DNA of 64,000 nucleotides from Brachyhypopomus gauderio (GCF_052324685.1 NW_027506963.1:124001-188000), one strand, 5' to 3'; positions 18,280 through 30,233 are shown, counted from the stretch's first letter. Notes: generated by a model from the sequence alone, not told the origin. Program-made: numbers and translations.

Positions 18280-21200
18280 ATGATGAACTCTCAACAGCAG
18301 CTGCAGTTCCCCATCTCCGAGGACGCTGCCTACTTCCTTCCAGCTGGACAGGTAATGCTAATGATAGTGTTCAACGTGAATTTAAAAACACCTTGTTACC
18401 TTTCCAAGCTGAAATGATTAGTGTGTGTGTGTCGTAGTACTACCCTCAGTACGTGTCCTTGGCCCAGCAGTTCCCTGTGGTCTATCCTGACTGGAGCTCT
18501 GCATACGGTGAGGAGAGGCTTTTAACTCAACATAGATTTTGTTAAATGTTAAATGGCCAGTGTAAATGAAGGAGAAAAAAAATGGGGTGGAGCCTAAGGT
18601 TTTATCTGATTGTGCCTTGTTTTCTCCAGGTGAGCCGTATTATTACCCTACGCAGGCCCAGTACCTTTCTTCAGGGCCAACTACACCCATCATATTGAGC
18701 TCTGCCCTGCAGCAGCAGGCCCCACCCCCTCAGTATGCCCTGCCCCAGCAGTTCCCTGTAGCCAATGAGCCCACGGGTTTCTACTATGGCACCTATCTTG
18801 ACTGGAGCTCTGCGTACGGTGAGGAGAGGCTCTTAACTCAACATAGATTTTGTTAAATGTTAAATGGCCAGTGTAAATGAAGGAGAAAAAAAGACTTCTT
18901 TTCCCTCTCCACATTGGGGTGGAGCCTAAGGTGTTATCTGATTGTGCCTTGTCTCCTCCAGGTGAGCCGTATTATTACCCTACGCAGGCCCAGTACCTTT
19001 CTTCAGGGCCAACTACACCCATCATACTGAGCTCTGCCCTGCAACAGCAGGCCCCACCCCCTCAGTATGCTCTGCCCCAGCAGTTCCCTGTAGCCAATGA
19101 GCCCACGGGTTTCTACTATGGCACCTATGCTGACTGGAGCTCTGCGTACGGTGAGGAGAGGCTCTTAACTCAACATAGATTTTGTTAAATGTTAAATGGC
19201 CAGTGTAAATGAAGGAGAAAAAAAATGGGGTGGAGCCTAAGGTTTTATCTGATTGTGCCTTGTTTTCTCCAGGTGAGCCGTATTATTACCCTACGCAGGC
19301 CCAGTACCTTTCTTCAGGGCCAACTACACCCATCATACTGAGCTCTGCCCTGCAGCAGCAGGCCCCACCCCCTCAGTATGCCCCGCCCCAGCAGTTCCCT
19401 GTAGCCAATGAGCCCACGGGTTTCTACTATGGCACCTATGCTGACTGGAGCTCTGCATACGGTGAGGAGAGGCTCTTAACTCAACATAGATTTTGTTAAA
19501 TGTTAAATGGCCAGTGTAAATGAAGGAGAAAAAAAGACTTCCTTTCCCTCTCCACATTGGGGTGGAGCCTAAGGTGTTATCTGATTGTGCCTTGTTTCCT
19601 CCAGGTGTGCCGTATTACCCTACGCAGGACCAGTACCAGTCTTCAGGGCCCATCATATTGAGCTCTGCCCTGCAGCAGCAGGCCCCACCCCCTCAGTATG
19701 CCCTGCCCCAACAGCGCAGGAGAGAGTGCCAGCAGGTGAGGAGCTGGAAAGGTTGCCTGCTTGAACCTGGTCTCACTCCCAAAAACCATGTCCCACAGAT
19801 TAGAATACCAGAACCCAAACAGGGTGGATGTGATGTCACGGAAGAGATTATGTCCGGGGCAAGAAACGCATCTACGCCCACACCCATTCAGCTGAGCTCA
19901 ATACGAAAGGCCTATGTATATGCTTACATTACGTTAAAATGTTTGTAATTGCTCCAAATTTGACAATGTTCCCCACTCTTTTCCTCAGACTGTGGTCGCA
20001 GTGCAGACCGATGATGAAAGCACGCCACCTACAGCTACTGTAGTGATTCCACCCGGTAAGTGTGTTTTCTTAATGTTATTATATCATGTTTTTGTATTTT
20101 ATTAACTTGGAAACCGAATTGAAATTGCACCTTGTTCAGATGACCATGGGAAACCTGTGTCTATGCCAGCAGCTGCCTCAACCCCCCCGCCTCCATCTAA
20201 GGTGCCCGAGCTGGTGGTTCCTTCAAAACTGACAACGGAGCCTAACCTGTCCCAGGGTCTCCAACTGGCCTCACCACTGAGCACAGTGCCTGTTGGACAA
20301 GACTCCGATTTCGGAGCGTCTGCCTCCCCGCCACCTCCTCTGACGGACCTTCCTCCAGCAGACATCCCTGCTCTTGAGCCCAAGATGGGTGAGAGTATGG
20401 ATGCGCCATTGGTATCGGAAGCAGTGCCCCAAGCAGAGAAGGAGCCTGTTGAGGCCCCTTTGGAGCCAGAGGTATGTGCTACTTCTGCTGATGGGCCGAA
20501 AGCTGAAAACATCTACATTTGGCAAATGTCTATCCAAAGCCAAAATTGCAGTCGCTGCCATTGCTATTCGACCAGTTTCCATAGTTGAACATGTACAAGG
20601 GGTAATGTCATGTCAGAGTTGGAGGAAATTCAGACAAAGAGCGCAATCCTCACTAATATTTAAGGCAGATATAGTGGGGATGTATACAACTCTATTGTTT
20701 TTGAAGAAATTGTTTTTGGGACAGTCTCTGTTTGCATTAATGAGTCTTAAGAGACTCTGTCATACAGGAGAGAAACCTGTTGAATTAGCATTTTTTGACT
20801 TTGCCAAAACTATTTTTCCAGATATATTTGTCATCTTTGAAGTTTTCTTAAAAATATTTAAAAGTCTCGTCTCGTTATCGTGAACCCAATATCATGTCTC
20901 GTCTTTTGAGATGAGTGCCACACTTTGGACACTCCTGCTTTAAAGGCACATGTAAATGGACATTCTACATTGTAGAGCATCATGGGATTTGCTCTAGAGT
21001 CTAGATTGTTTACTAGCCATGCTGGTGTTGTTGGTTTATGCTAGTTTCACTTGGAGCTGTTGGTTACACCCTTAGTGTGAATTATAGGGGACTTAGTTGA
21101 GCTGATTGTCTTAATTAAGATTGCCCCCCCACCCCCCCTCCAGCCTCCAGTTTCGAGGTCCTCACAGTGCCAGCGCAAAAGTCCACGCAAGATCATCACC

Positions 21201-21862
21201 AGTGTCTCATTCAGCAACGACATCCAGCTGAACAAGGCGGAGAAGGCGTGGAGGCCCTCAATGAAGAAGGTGCGCGCCCACAAGGCTGAAGCTGACGAGG
21301 AGAACCTGGAGGTGGCCAAGACCCTGGACCTGCTGCGACGTGTGCGCAGCATCCTGAACAAGCTCACGCCACAGATGTTCCAGCCACTGATGAAGCAGCT
21401 GACGGAGCTGAGCATGGACACGGAGGAGCGGCTCAAGGGAGTCGTCGATCTCGTATATGAGAAGGCCATCTCTGAGCCCAAGTTCTCCGTGACTTATGCT
21501 AAATTGTGTCGCTGCCTGATGATGGTGAGTGTGCACATGCCCACGCGCGAATGGCCAGTTCCACATGTGACCTCTATCTTGTCCCATGTGTTTCTGCAGC
21601 TAAACTGCACCAATGGGACTGAGGAGTTCAGGAGGTTGTTCATGTTTTGTTTATTGTTAAAGCTGGACACTGTAATGCATGCATTTCACCAAGTGTTCAG
21701 AAACAGCAACTGCCCTCCCAAGACTTCTGATTGGTCAGAAAGGGAGGAATGAACTGCTTTGATCTGTGTCCTCTGTCCGTGCTGTGCAATTACTGGCCAA
21801 GGACACAGAATAATGAAAGAGCATAATTTAGCAGAGTGTCTGAAGAGATCTATCTATCTATA

Positions 21863-21927
<65 letters not shown>

Positions 21928-23479
21928 GTCTGTCTGTACGTCTGACTGACTGACTGACTGTCTGACTGATGCCAATGTACATAAATTAACAAAAGGCAAC
22001 TTTTTCTTATCTGTGATGGCAGTTAAAGTAGTATGTGTTGAGCAGTGATATTTCAAGCTTATCCTAAATTTGCACACAGGTCAGAAAGCAAAATTTGCAC
22101 CCTGGCTACATTCATCTGTGTTAATGTTGCTAGTCATGAAAAAACCTCTTATTCACTTGTGCTTGTTGCTTGCTCTTCATGGTACCCAGCTGAAAGTGCC
22201 CACCTCTGATAAGTCAGGAGGCACAGTGAATTTTGGAAGGCTGCTGCTCAATTGCTGCCAGAAGGAGTTTGCGAAGGACAAGGACAGCAACGAGCGCAAG
22301 CAGAAGGAGCTGGAAGCCGCATCAGAGGTGCGACAGTCTCACCATCTTGATAGTGCACCTTCCCTCCAAGTGCACATCATTGGATGTGTATTGTTAGAGT
22401 GAAGTCCAGTCGTTTTAGTCGTGTTAAATGTGCCGTATATCCGGGCCTCGTCTCGTGTTAACGCCAACCCCCGATATTTCCCGCCAGGATGAGGAGCGTC
22501 AGCGCCTGATCGAGGAGCTGGACGCCATGAAGGACGAGGCCCGCCACCGTTCCCTCGGTAACATCAAGTTTATCGGGGAGCTGTTTAAGGTGGAGATGCT
22601 GTCGGAGCTTATATTGCATGACTGTATAGTCAAGCTGCTCCAGAAGAGCCACAGCGAGGAAAGACTAGAGTGTCTCTGCATCCTACTCTCCACCATTGGC
22701 AAGGACATCGAGAAGGCCAAGGTATCATGCGCTTATGTTCCTCCTACCTGGCTGTTAACTCTTGGCGGTAGTTTTTACCAGGCAGTAGCCACACGCATGC
22801 TAACGAGAGTCTTGTTTTTGACTAATCAGCCCAAAATGGACCACTATTGCAGCTACATAAGCAAAATAATAAACGCGAGGAAGTCCTCATTGAGGATCCG
22901 CTGCAAACTGCAAGATGTCCTGGACCTCAGACAGGTAAGTGTTACACACCCATCCGTTGGACTTCTTCAGTGTCTCTACAAATGTTTCCTTGCTTTCATT
23001 AATTTATACTCGAATGCTTACTGTACAAGTATAGTTTATAGAACAGCCGTTGACCAGCTTCAGTATTTGAGTGTGGAGGTTTCATTGCTAGTCATGCAGA
23101 GGTGGTTGGACTGCTTTCCTTTTGCAGGTTTGCTTTTCTTAATTGCCCATCCTGACAAGGTGGCTGCCGTGTTGAATGCATTTTGAAAGCGCTCCTCTCT
23201 TTCCAACTACGGTAGAATAACTGGGTGCCCCGGAGGGGTGACCAGGGCCCCAAGACCATCGTCGAGATCCACAAAGAGGCAAACTTGGAGGAGCAGAGGG
23301 AGCAGATCAAGGTACCTGAGCAGCTCCTGTCTAAAAAGGACTCCAGTCGGGCGTGTTGGTCGCGACGGGGCCCACCCGTCCGGAGGCCGCATCACCCAAC
23401 ATCAGGAAGATGCCTGGAATTCGGTGCCCATCATTACCAAGACCAGGGTCCCGGCGGGTCCTTTAAAAGGCTTAAATAA
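18280..23479 (+). CDS. eIF4G-like translation factor, truncated, MIF4G-containing
   Basis: Fourteen plus-strand coding exons: 18280-18351, 18438-18507, 18630-18818, 18962-19150, 19273-19461, 19605-19735, 19799-19891, 19989-20055, 20140-20471, 21144-21524, 22190-22327, 22488-22721, 22830-22934, 23216-23479. They predict ~817 residues. The first exon starts with tandem ATGs after acceptor TTTCAG. Residues ~25-280 are Q/P/Y-rich; ~281-311 ([20 protein letters not shown]) match the eIF4G segment bound by PABP; ~506-730 are MIF4G ([38 protein letters not shown]), which binds eIF4A and eIF3 in the family. The [14 protein letters not shown] block follows. No eIF4E-binding YxxxxLxx segment lies between exons ending 20471 and starting 21144, and MA3/W2 are absent. 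Oddities: CT instead of GT after 19891, and a frameshift near 23354. Confidence 0.85.
18630..19461 (+). repeat. Three tandem 189-bp coding exons with duplicated introns
   Basis: Exons 18630-18818, 18962-19150 and 19273-19461 each encode the same 63 residues ([17 protein letters not shown] to [12 protein letters not shown]) with one or two changes (LDWSS in the first, QYAPPQQ in the third). Flanking introns are near-identical too and alternate between a form with and a form without CTTCTTTTCCCTCTCCACAT, so the larger repeat period is 643 bp. Every exon is phase 1-1, so copy number can change without shifting frame. The next exon (19605) is a diverged, shorter relative. Confidence 0.92.
19799..19891 (+). 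CDS. Exon with PABP-binding-type segment and a non-canonical donor
   Basis: The 31 codons ([20 protein letters not shown] through STPTPIQ) match the most conserved N-terminal block of eIF4G1/3 ([20 protein letters not shown]), part of or adjacent to the mapped PABP-binding site. The acceptor is CCCACAG. The bases after CAG are CTGAGC instead of GTGAGC, so the donor is lost. A cryptic TAT|GTATAT 24 bases on would add eight residues (LSSIRKAY) and keep phase 0. Confidence 0.8.
20472..21143 (+). other. Intron lacking the expected eIF4E-binding exons
   Basis: In eIF4G1/3 several exons between these points encode the KRRRKIKELNKKE and YDREFLLGF segments. This 672-bp intron contains neither in any plus-strand frame that I can read, only AT-rich sequence. 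The same holds for 44788-45459. Confidence 0.7.
21144..23311 (+). CDS. MIF4G domain exons of the eIF4G-like gene
   Basis: Five exons with clean GT-AG junctions, all in phase 0, encode [20 protein letters not shown] (pre-MIF4G conserved block), [92 protein letters not shown] and [12 protein letters not shown]. No stop interrupts the domain in either unit. The unit 2 equivalent is 45460-47635. This HEAT-repeat fold is the eIF4A-binding core of the family. Confidence 0.9.
21850..21926. repeat. (CTAT)n tetranucleotide repeat
   Basis: About 19 units of CTAT, then CTGT and GACT variants, in the intron between MIF4G exons 1 and 2. It is 8 bp longer in unit 2 (46166-46251). Confidence 0.93.
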
Positions 23480-23480
23480 A
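23475..23480 (+). terminator. AATAAA overlapping the predicted stop codon
   Basis: The TAA stop of the shifted tail (23477-23479) lies inside AATAAA. If used, the transcript would end shortly after; unit 2 has the same at 47799-47804. Use is inference. Confidence 0.35.
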
Positions 23481-24249
23481 AGATTTTTAAGGTCTTTAAA
23501 TGTATTGAATTACATTCTTTTTTGAAGAGTGGCATTAAATTTCATCTAAGGGGAGTGAAAAAGCTATTAATGTCCAAAAAGACAAAAAATATTTTCAATT
23601 CTACTTCTACAGCGCAAGTCTCAGTCTAACCACACAGTAAAAAAGAAGCATGGTTGGACTAGTATAACACGGCTAAATCAGCCACAGTTTCATTTCAAAT
23701 TCAATTCAAATACCAATTAAAACAGTAGTATTTTGAACCCGTGACTGTTCTTCTATAAAAACATTCACATACACACAGTAGCGCCATTCACTCTAGTTCT
23801 CTTGCCAAGTGCATGTGTGCCATGTCTTGCTATTTGTTATCCATCTTAAAATCAATTTATTTACTTAAAAAACCAAGGGCTAATGCAGGAATACCCTCAA
23901 CTTGGTGATGTCGCCTTAAAGATTATCCTACCTTTTGCTTCGACATATTTGTAGAAATATTGCCATATTTGAGGCAAGGTTCTCAAAAATGACCATTCAA
24001 AAGTAAATACTGCAATCGTGCACAAATGATTTGATGATTTGAGGCTGTGTTTATCAGACATTGTGCTAATAATTTGCAAGGCAAAGCAGGTCTCACATTA
24101 ACATGGACTACCTGAAAGCTTTGGAGGGGCCCAGCTTGAGAATTCATGTTTTTGCCATGGTAATGGTCTTAATTTTTATTCTTGGAGGTCTTAAGTCATT
24201 AAATTTGTAGGTCAACAATGTGCAGATACTCTGCAAGACGCGGCCCATC
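23481..24249. other. AT-rich sequence after the eIF4G-like gene, nothing recognised
   Basis: No continuation of eIF4G (MA3, W2) and no repeat that I can name. Sense matches to eIF4G end with the [20 protein letters not shown] words in the second frame at 23412-23475. The unit 2 equivalent is 47805-48573. Confidence 0.55.
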
Positions 24250-24737
24250 CACATTGCCTGCAGGACATAAGAATTTGGCTGTCCAATAATTTTTAAAAAT
24301 GGAATGATGGCCAAACAGAGGCTATTTTATTTTTATTTTTTTATCCAGACAGTGTTACACCAAATGCTAAACATCTGGAGCCTTTATTAATAAATACTCA
24401 GAGCTACGTAAGGAATCTCGGCGTTCTCTTTGATTCCACACTTACATTTGATAAACAGATAGTACCAGTTTTTATCAGCTAAGGAAAATCTCTAAGCTCA
24501 AATCTATTTTAACTTTTAAAGATATGGAAACAGTTGTTCATGCTTTTATTACATCATGGCTTGATTACTGTAATTCTCTGTATTTGGGTATCAACCAATC
24601 AGCTCTGTCACGCCTTCAGCTTGTTCAAAATGCAGCAGCTAGGCTCCTGACTGGAACTAAGAAAAGGGAGCATATTTCTCCAGTGTTGGCCTCCCTACAT
24701 TGGCTGCCTGTTAAGTTCAAATTAAATTTAAGTTAAC
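24250..24737 (+). mobile_element. L2/CR1-like LINE fragment across the unit 1/2 boundary
   Basis: This is the same LINE remnant with its upstream part visible. A frame around 24258 reads like the CLxDIxxWLSNNFL segment of L2-type reverse transcriptases, followed by the decayed LxxSLTFDKQI region and the HAFITSWLDYCNSLYLG and LHWLPV blocks (frame at 24524-24736). The frames are broken, so this is a dead fragment. It runs uninterrupted through the arbitrary unit boundary, which shows that the boundary used here is not the duplication breakpoint. Confidence 0.83.
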
Positions 24738-25877
24738 CTTACAAATTCATGTTTGACTGAATATGCCCTCTTAAAGTATGTAGGCATACCGTACTATTTT
24801 CATGTTTAACTGAATAAACCATTGAACACGAGTAGCCTACATTTTATTGAGCATGTTTTTTTTCTTCAAGTATCAAAGTAGAACAGCTTTCTCAAGCAGT
24901 CATTGATGCATTTTGGAAACAGGAGATCCTCTGTATTAAGAACCCTTATCTCAAAAATGGACTTTTAATCATTACTTGGGTAGCACGCATATTCCGAATG
25001 AGCCATTTTAATCTAGATTAATTAAGATTAGTTTCAAGATTTCAGTGAGATTAATCTAGATTTAAAAAATTAATCTATGGCCACCCCTAATTTTAAATAA
25101 AGAAAATATTGTCATTTTCAGAGCAAGATAGCCCATAGTCGTCTGACAAAAAGACAGAAAACTATCATTTAAAATTGGGTGAATGCTATTGTCTAATTGC
25201 TTGTTTTGACATTGTATTATTTCAGACCTAGTAGAATTAACCCTGCCAAGGCTGAAATTTCAGGATCTCCAGGACATCACCTCTCCTTCGTGCCAGAAAT
25301 TACAGAGCAATTATCCATCTTTTATTATTCAAATGCATCAATAATCAATATCAATGCATACATCAAATCATTGAGGATGCAGCTCTAGCACTAATATGCC
25401 TAAAACTACGAGGATTTTCGAAAGGCAAAGCAGATACTGACTAGCTCATTTTATATGTGTTTCATGAGCATTTTACACATATTTTTTCGTGCTAAAGAAT
25501 AAATGTGTTAGCGGTACGTATAATGCAATGGCCAATTCACTGAATCCTGCTAAAGAGTAAACTAAAATATATATTGAATCACACTTGCTGCAAACTTCGT
25601 TTTGATGTTCATTATATTCATTATATTTGTTGTAATGAAACATACTTGCACATTGTGTTAGAATTTGCGTATATGTGCAATATTTGTATACATGTGTTAT
25701 CTGTGTAATTCTTATTCTTAAGAGTCCTAGACTTCTTGACGGTCAGTAATGGTAGTCCAGGGCTGTGGTGATACAGCCATAGCAGGGGGTAATTTGGGGT
25801 GGTAAGAGGGGCCAGGGCAGTGGGTTGATCCTTCATCCATTTCATCTTCCCCCTGCTGTTACCTCATTATTTATTAT

Positions 25878-25982
25878 TATTTATTAGCTATTATTGGAAC
25901 TAATAAGAAGCCAGCAACCTGTGATCTCAGTGGACGTGGGGGTTCGTAATTGGAAATAAGTTCTTGGATGTAATCAGGAGCA
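25878..25982 (-). mobile_element. Antisense LINE scrap, unit 2
   Basis: Copy of 1497-1601 with the same YIQELISNYEPPRPLRSQ reading. Confidence 0.6.
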
Positions 25983-26516
25983 ATGGGGTCATGGCGAGGG
26001 TCCTGCCTCAAGAGCACGGTGGTAAATATAGGTGTGTTGCATATCTTTAAAAATCTCTTGATTGTTTTTACAGGGCATGCCTGCCTGCTTGAGGCCATTC
26101 CTGCCCCCAACGGTAGAATAGCACTCCACAAGTCTTGCCTACCATTTCTTGTGCGACATGTTCATGGCATTTCATATGGCACCCAAAGGGGGGTCATTAA
26201 TGATTTGTGATTAATTTTGTAGAAGCATCACCTGTAGAACTGTTACTTTTAGACTCATGCTTCATCTGTGCAAGATGCAACCCTAACAAATCAAACTAAC
26301 AAAAAAACTGGTCATACCTGAGCATGTTTTGGGCAAGTATTTACACCACATGGGTTAAGAACTCTTCTGGTGTTTCATTTTTCAGATTAAGGTCACTCAT
26401 GGTGTTCTTTTTAGGTGACCTGGACGTGTTAGTGGGCGAATGCACCTCTCTCCTCATATAAAAACATTGTTTTTCATGTTAACATGTCTTATTCTTTGCC
26501 TCTGCCTGCAGATAAA

Positions 26517-27061
26517 CCTATTCCTGATGTCTCATGGAGCCCTCATGCATGTGCTATTTTCTAGCTCCACCCTTTTAGCTGTGCTGCCATAGCTAGATTT
26601 GCTGGCGCCTTGCACACTATAGTCCATTAATTTATACTTCTCTGTACTAAGACATGTCTAATGATCTTGTCTCTCCTCTTGATGAGGTAAACCTACTCCT
26701 GACATCATGCTGCTACTGAGTCTCAACCTGTTCCAGCTGTTATGGTCCCCCTGCTTCACCCCAACTCCACTGCGCTGGACAGATGTTCCTGTGCCAGATG
26801 TTTTTCAGACATACGTACACCCAGCAAATCCTTAATCAGAACACACTGACATGTTGTTCATTCCTTTATCTGTGTGTCTGCACCTCACTTAGAATCTCTC
26901 TCCCTGGACTTTTCCATCCCCCTACATCCAGTCTACTGTACCTCCTCTCCTGATAAGGAGAACACCAATCACACATATGGTTTATTATTCTTACCAAATT
27001 GTCTTAAGACACATCTATTTTGTTCTGTATTCAACTACACATATTATCATTAAACTTTAGA
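26517..27061 (+). mobile_element. LINE 3'UTR-like remnant, unit 2
   Basis: Copy of 2136-2680; no differences noticed. Confidence 0.4.
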
Positions 27062-27771
27062 ACTCTTTCCTGATACTTGTGTGTTGTGAATCTGTTCTCC
27101 TGGTTCCTGAAGTGTTCACTTAGGGTGACCGGATCAGAGATGGTGAAAAAGAGGCATATAGTTGATATTTATATGAAAAAGCTTTACTGGCCCTTAACAA
27201 ACACTGCAGAAAAAAAACACTGCCCTTAAAGGCTATTTGAACTCTTTTACATTTAAAATGTGCAAAACACAATTATACATTTCCATGACATTCTGTGCTG
27301 TGATAAATCATGTGTGGCTCTTTCTCATCAAGTCAAAGTGTTTGTGTTCTTCTTTTCAATGTTTGTCCTTACAAAATAAAAATGGTAGCCTAAAAAATAA
27401 ATACAAAATTTAAAAATATTCTTTGTATTGGCACAAAATTAGTCATTTAAAAAATTGTACACTAAGCCTATGGCTGATACTTTTCAGTCCACCTCATATT
27501 GGGCGTATTTTTCAGCAGACTGAATCTTTCCCAACAGTTGACGATTACTCATCATACTTCAGTTTTACTATTAGCTTACTATTACATCATACTTCAGTGA
27601 CATGAGATAAGCATGTTAGGTCTCATTGGTGACCCACATGAGGTGAGGTGATGGGGTGAGGTAACCATCACCCTTCCTCTTCGTCATCGGGCCAAGGTCT
27701 CCTTGTTCTCCAGATGTACCATTCTGACGCAAGATCAGTCCATCAGTGCAGACAAGCCTAGTAGTTTTCTT

Positions 27772-28230
27772 GTGAAGTCCTCCACCAGCGAGCTGCTCAC
27801 CTGCCTGGGTGAGTTCCTGTGCCGACGTTCCTGTCTGCTGAAGGACCTCTCTGCCCATGAGCCCTTGCAGTGTGTTCGCAGTGTGGACCGCTCCTTGACA
27901 CTGACAGGATGGCAACAGCAAGGCTTCTTCACTCCAGGCACCGTGGTCTTCCTCTACATGCTGTGTCGTGACATCGTTTCAGCTGAGGTGGCCACCAAGG
28001 AGGAGCTGCAGGCCGTGCTGCTCACCGGTTTGTACGTGTCTTTCTCCTTTGACTGTCATGAGATCAGCTACCCAGACAAACCTTTCCTGCTGGAAGAAAA
28101 TAGAGGGGCCTTTTGGACCCGAGCCCTGGAAATCGTGAACCGGATGAGTGGCAAGATGCTGCATATTAATAACAACCTGCAGTATTTTGGACAGATCTTC
28201 AATGACCTCAAGAACAGGGTAGATAATTAA
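27772..28230 (+). CDS. CDK5 activator-like domain, unit 2
   Basis: This copy has the same 152-residue reading as 3390-3848, open throughout, again with no ATG in frame upstream and AATAAA at 28234-28239. The upstream stretch with the possible CTCCAG acceptor is identical to unit 1. See 3390-3848 for domain evidence. Confidence 0.8.
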   Translation: MKSSTSELLTCLGEFLCRRSCLLKDLSAHEPLQCVRSVDRSLTLTGWQQQGFFTPGTVVFLYMLCRDIVSAEVATKEELQAVLLTGLYVSFSFDCHEISYPDKPFLLEENRGAFWTRALEIVNRMSGKMLHINNNLQYFGQIFNDLKNRVDN

Positions 28231-28749
28231 AGCAATAAATAATAAAGTGTTTTTGTTACATTTATTCTTAGTAAAAAATAAACAACAACAAAAAACAGTA
28301 CCACATCTTAGTCAAGGGATCCATTTGAGAGACCAAGCTCCCAATCAGTGTGGCCAAGGGACTCTGTAAACATTGTTCTGCAGCAACGAATAGAGCTGGA
28401 ACCACTGCTGTATGTCTCATTATCCCATGAGCAAAGCACACGTGGATCATCATCACTTTTATTTATATAATGCCTGCCCCTAATTATGCTCTGGGTATTC
28501 CCAGGTCTTAACATTATTTAATGCCCGTGTACTGCTGCAAAGTTTAGAATATACACTTATACCTCTTGAACTCTGGGCAACTTAGGTAATTAAATCAGTT
28601 TTTAATGAATGATAATAAGGAAAGAAGGTAATGTTAATGTCTACCTTCTGCACCTCCAGTCCTGCGTGCCTTGTGCACAGTAAACAAGCTGTACTGCCTC
28701 TGCTTGCTTCAGGGATGTTGTGAGGGAAGCGGCCGGCATGCACCCTTCT

Positions 28750-28764
28750 GGCCACTAGAGGGCC
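28750..28764 (+). promoter_or_regulatory. CTCF-like motif, unit 2
   Basis: Identical to 4368-4382. Confidence 0.5.
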
Positions 28765-29182
28765 TCATCCCCTGAATACTAGTGGTCTCCATGGATCCAT
28801 GGATGAAGACATCTCCAAAGCAAGTGCTTTAGCAGAGCCCTTCAAACAGTCCATATCATTACCAGGTATAGTGTGGCCTAAAATGTACATGCAATTACAA
28901 TTATTCATTTATTATCAAAAACATTTTGTTTATTTGTCATTTGCACAGCAGGTACAGGACATTAGTGCACTGAAAGACTTGTGGCGAGGCACAGGGAAAA
29001 CTCTCCACATAAAGATTGCACAAACACACACAGAATAAATTAAGTGCTCATTTTGGAAATATTATAAACAACATATAAATATACACAAGACTAAGACAGA
29101 CAGTTAGGGAGGGACTATGTACAAAAGCTCTCCACTTTAGTCAATGTGAGTGTGATGAGAGAGAAGAAATTGTAAGTACAGC

Positions 29183-29976
29183 TAGGGTGACCAAACATCC
29201 GTATTTACCGGGACATGTCCGTATTTCTCGTCCGGCTTCCCGGGTTTTTTTTTTTAAGTGAGGAAATGTCCTGGTTTTTAAATGACCTTCATCGGGCCAT
29301 TAATTCTACAGGCACTAGGACCCTGTGCACAGCGCTGCATGACACGCAATCCCTGAGCCTCATCAGTTGAGCCTCTTTGTACTCAACTGGCAGACAGCGG
29401 TCCGGATCCGGGAGAGACGGGAGAATTAATTTTAAAGAGTAGTGTTACGTTCACACCCCCCCCCCCCCCCCCCCCCCCATGCTCAACAACTTTCGTTGGA
29501 ACTCCCATGGTTTGGAGGGAGCCAACAAACCACAGCACTCACTGCTACTTCTGTGCAATTGATGTGACTGGGATCAACAGAAAGTTCCGGAGCAGCCTCA
29601 AGTATCCTGATCTTCAATCCACACGTCGTCCTGTAGCTCATTGTGATGAAATTCCAGTACCTGTCTTTGGAGAACTTCCTGATATTAGTGACAAAGATTC
29701 CTCCAGTGTTGTTTTTGCTACTGAACCTCATTTGAACTTGTCTTTAGGAATTTCAATTAAAATGTTTGATCAGCCTGTCATTAGATTTTCCACTTGTATT
29801 TTGAGTATGATTCCAAATCCAGACCTCCATGGGATAATAATTTTGATTTTGAATCTGGAACTCACTACCATCTGCGCACCATCTTGCATTTTCTTTATAA
29901 AAACTTTCTCTGTCTTGTTTGGAATATTTTATTTAATTTAGTTTTATCTTTAATGTTTATTTCCTCTGTCTAATTT
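29183..29976 (+). mobile_element. Composite repeat, unit 2
   Basis: Copy of 4801-5590 with poly-C at 29456-29478 and the same CYFC...RPVAHCDE remnant (frame 29507-29941). Confidence 0.5.
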
Positions 29977-30233
29977 CACGATTGTATTTTATTGTACGGT
30001 GTACTTGGGTGCTAGAAAGGCGCTATTAAATAAAATGCATCATTATTATTATTATTATTATTATTTACATTGATCATTTTTATGTTATTTTATTCTCCAC
30101 ACATGTGTGTGTGTGATAGAAAAAACTGACGCATCAGTTGTACACAGAAACAGCTGATGGGTCAGCAGAGGAATGACAGATAACGTAGTGCTTTCCGTCT
30201 CTGCACATTGCTCTGATGCAGGTTACAATAAAC

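Noticed and set aside
20102-20512. Gly/Ser-rich minus-strand frame of 136 residues
   Set aside because: Antisense shadow of the proline-rich exon at 20140-20471 of the eIF4G-like gene.
20755-20785. HTGEKP-like words suggesting a C2H2 zinc-finger linker
   Set aside because: No Cys/His finger pairs around it; it lies in an AT-rich intron and is chance.
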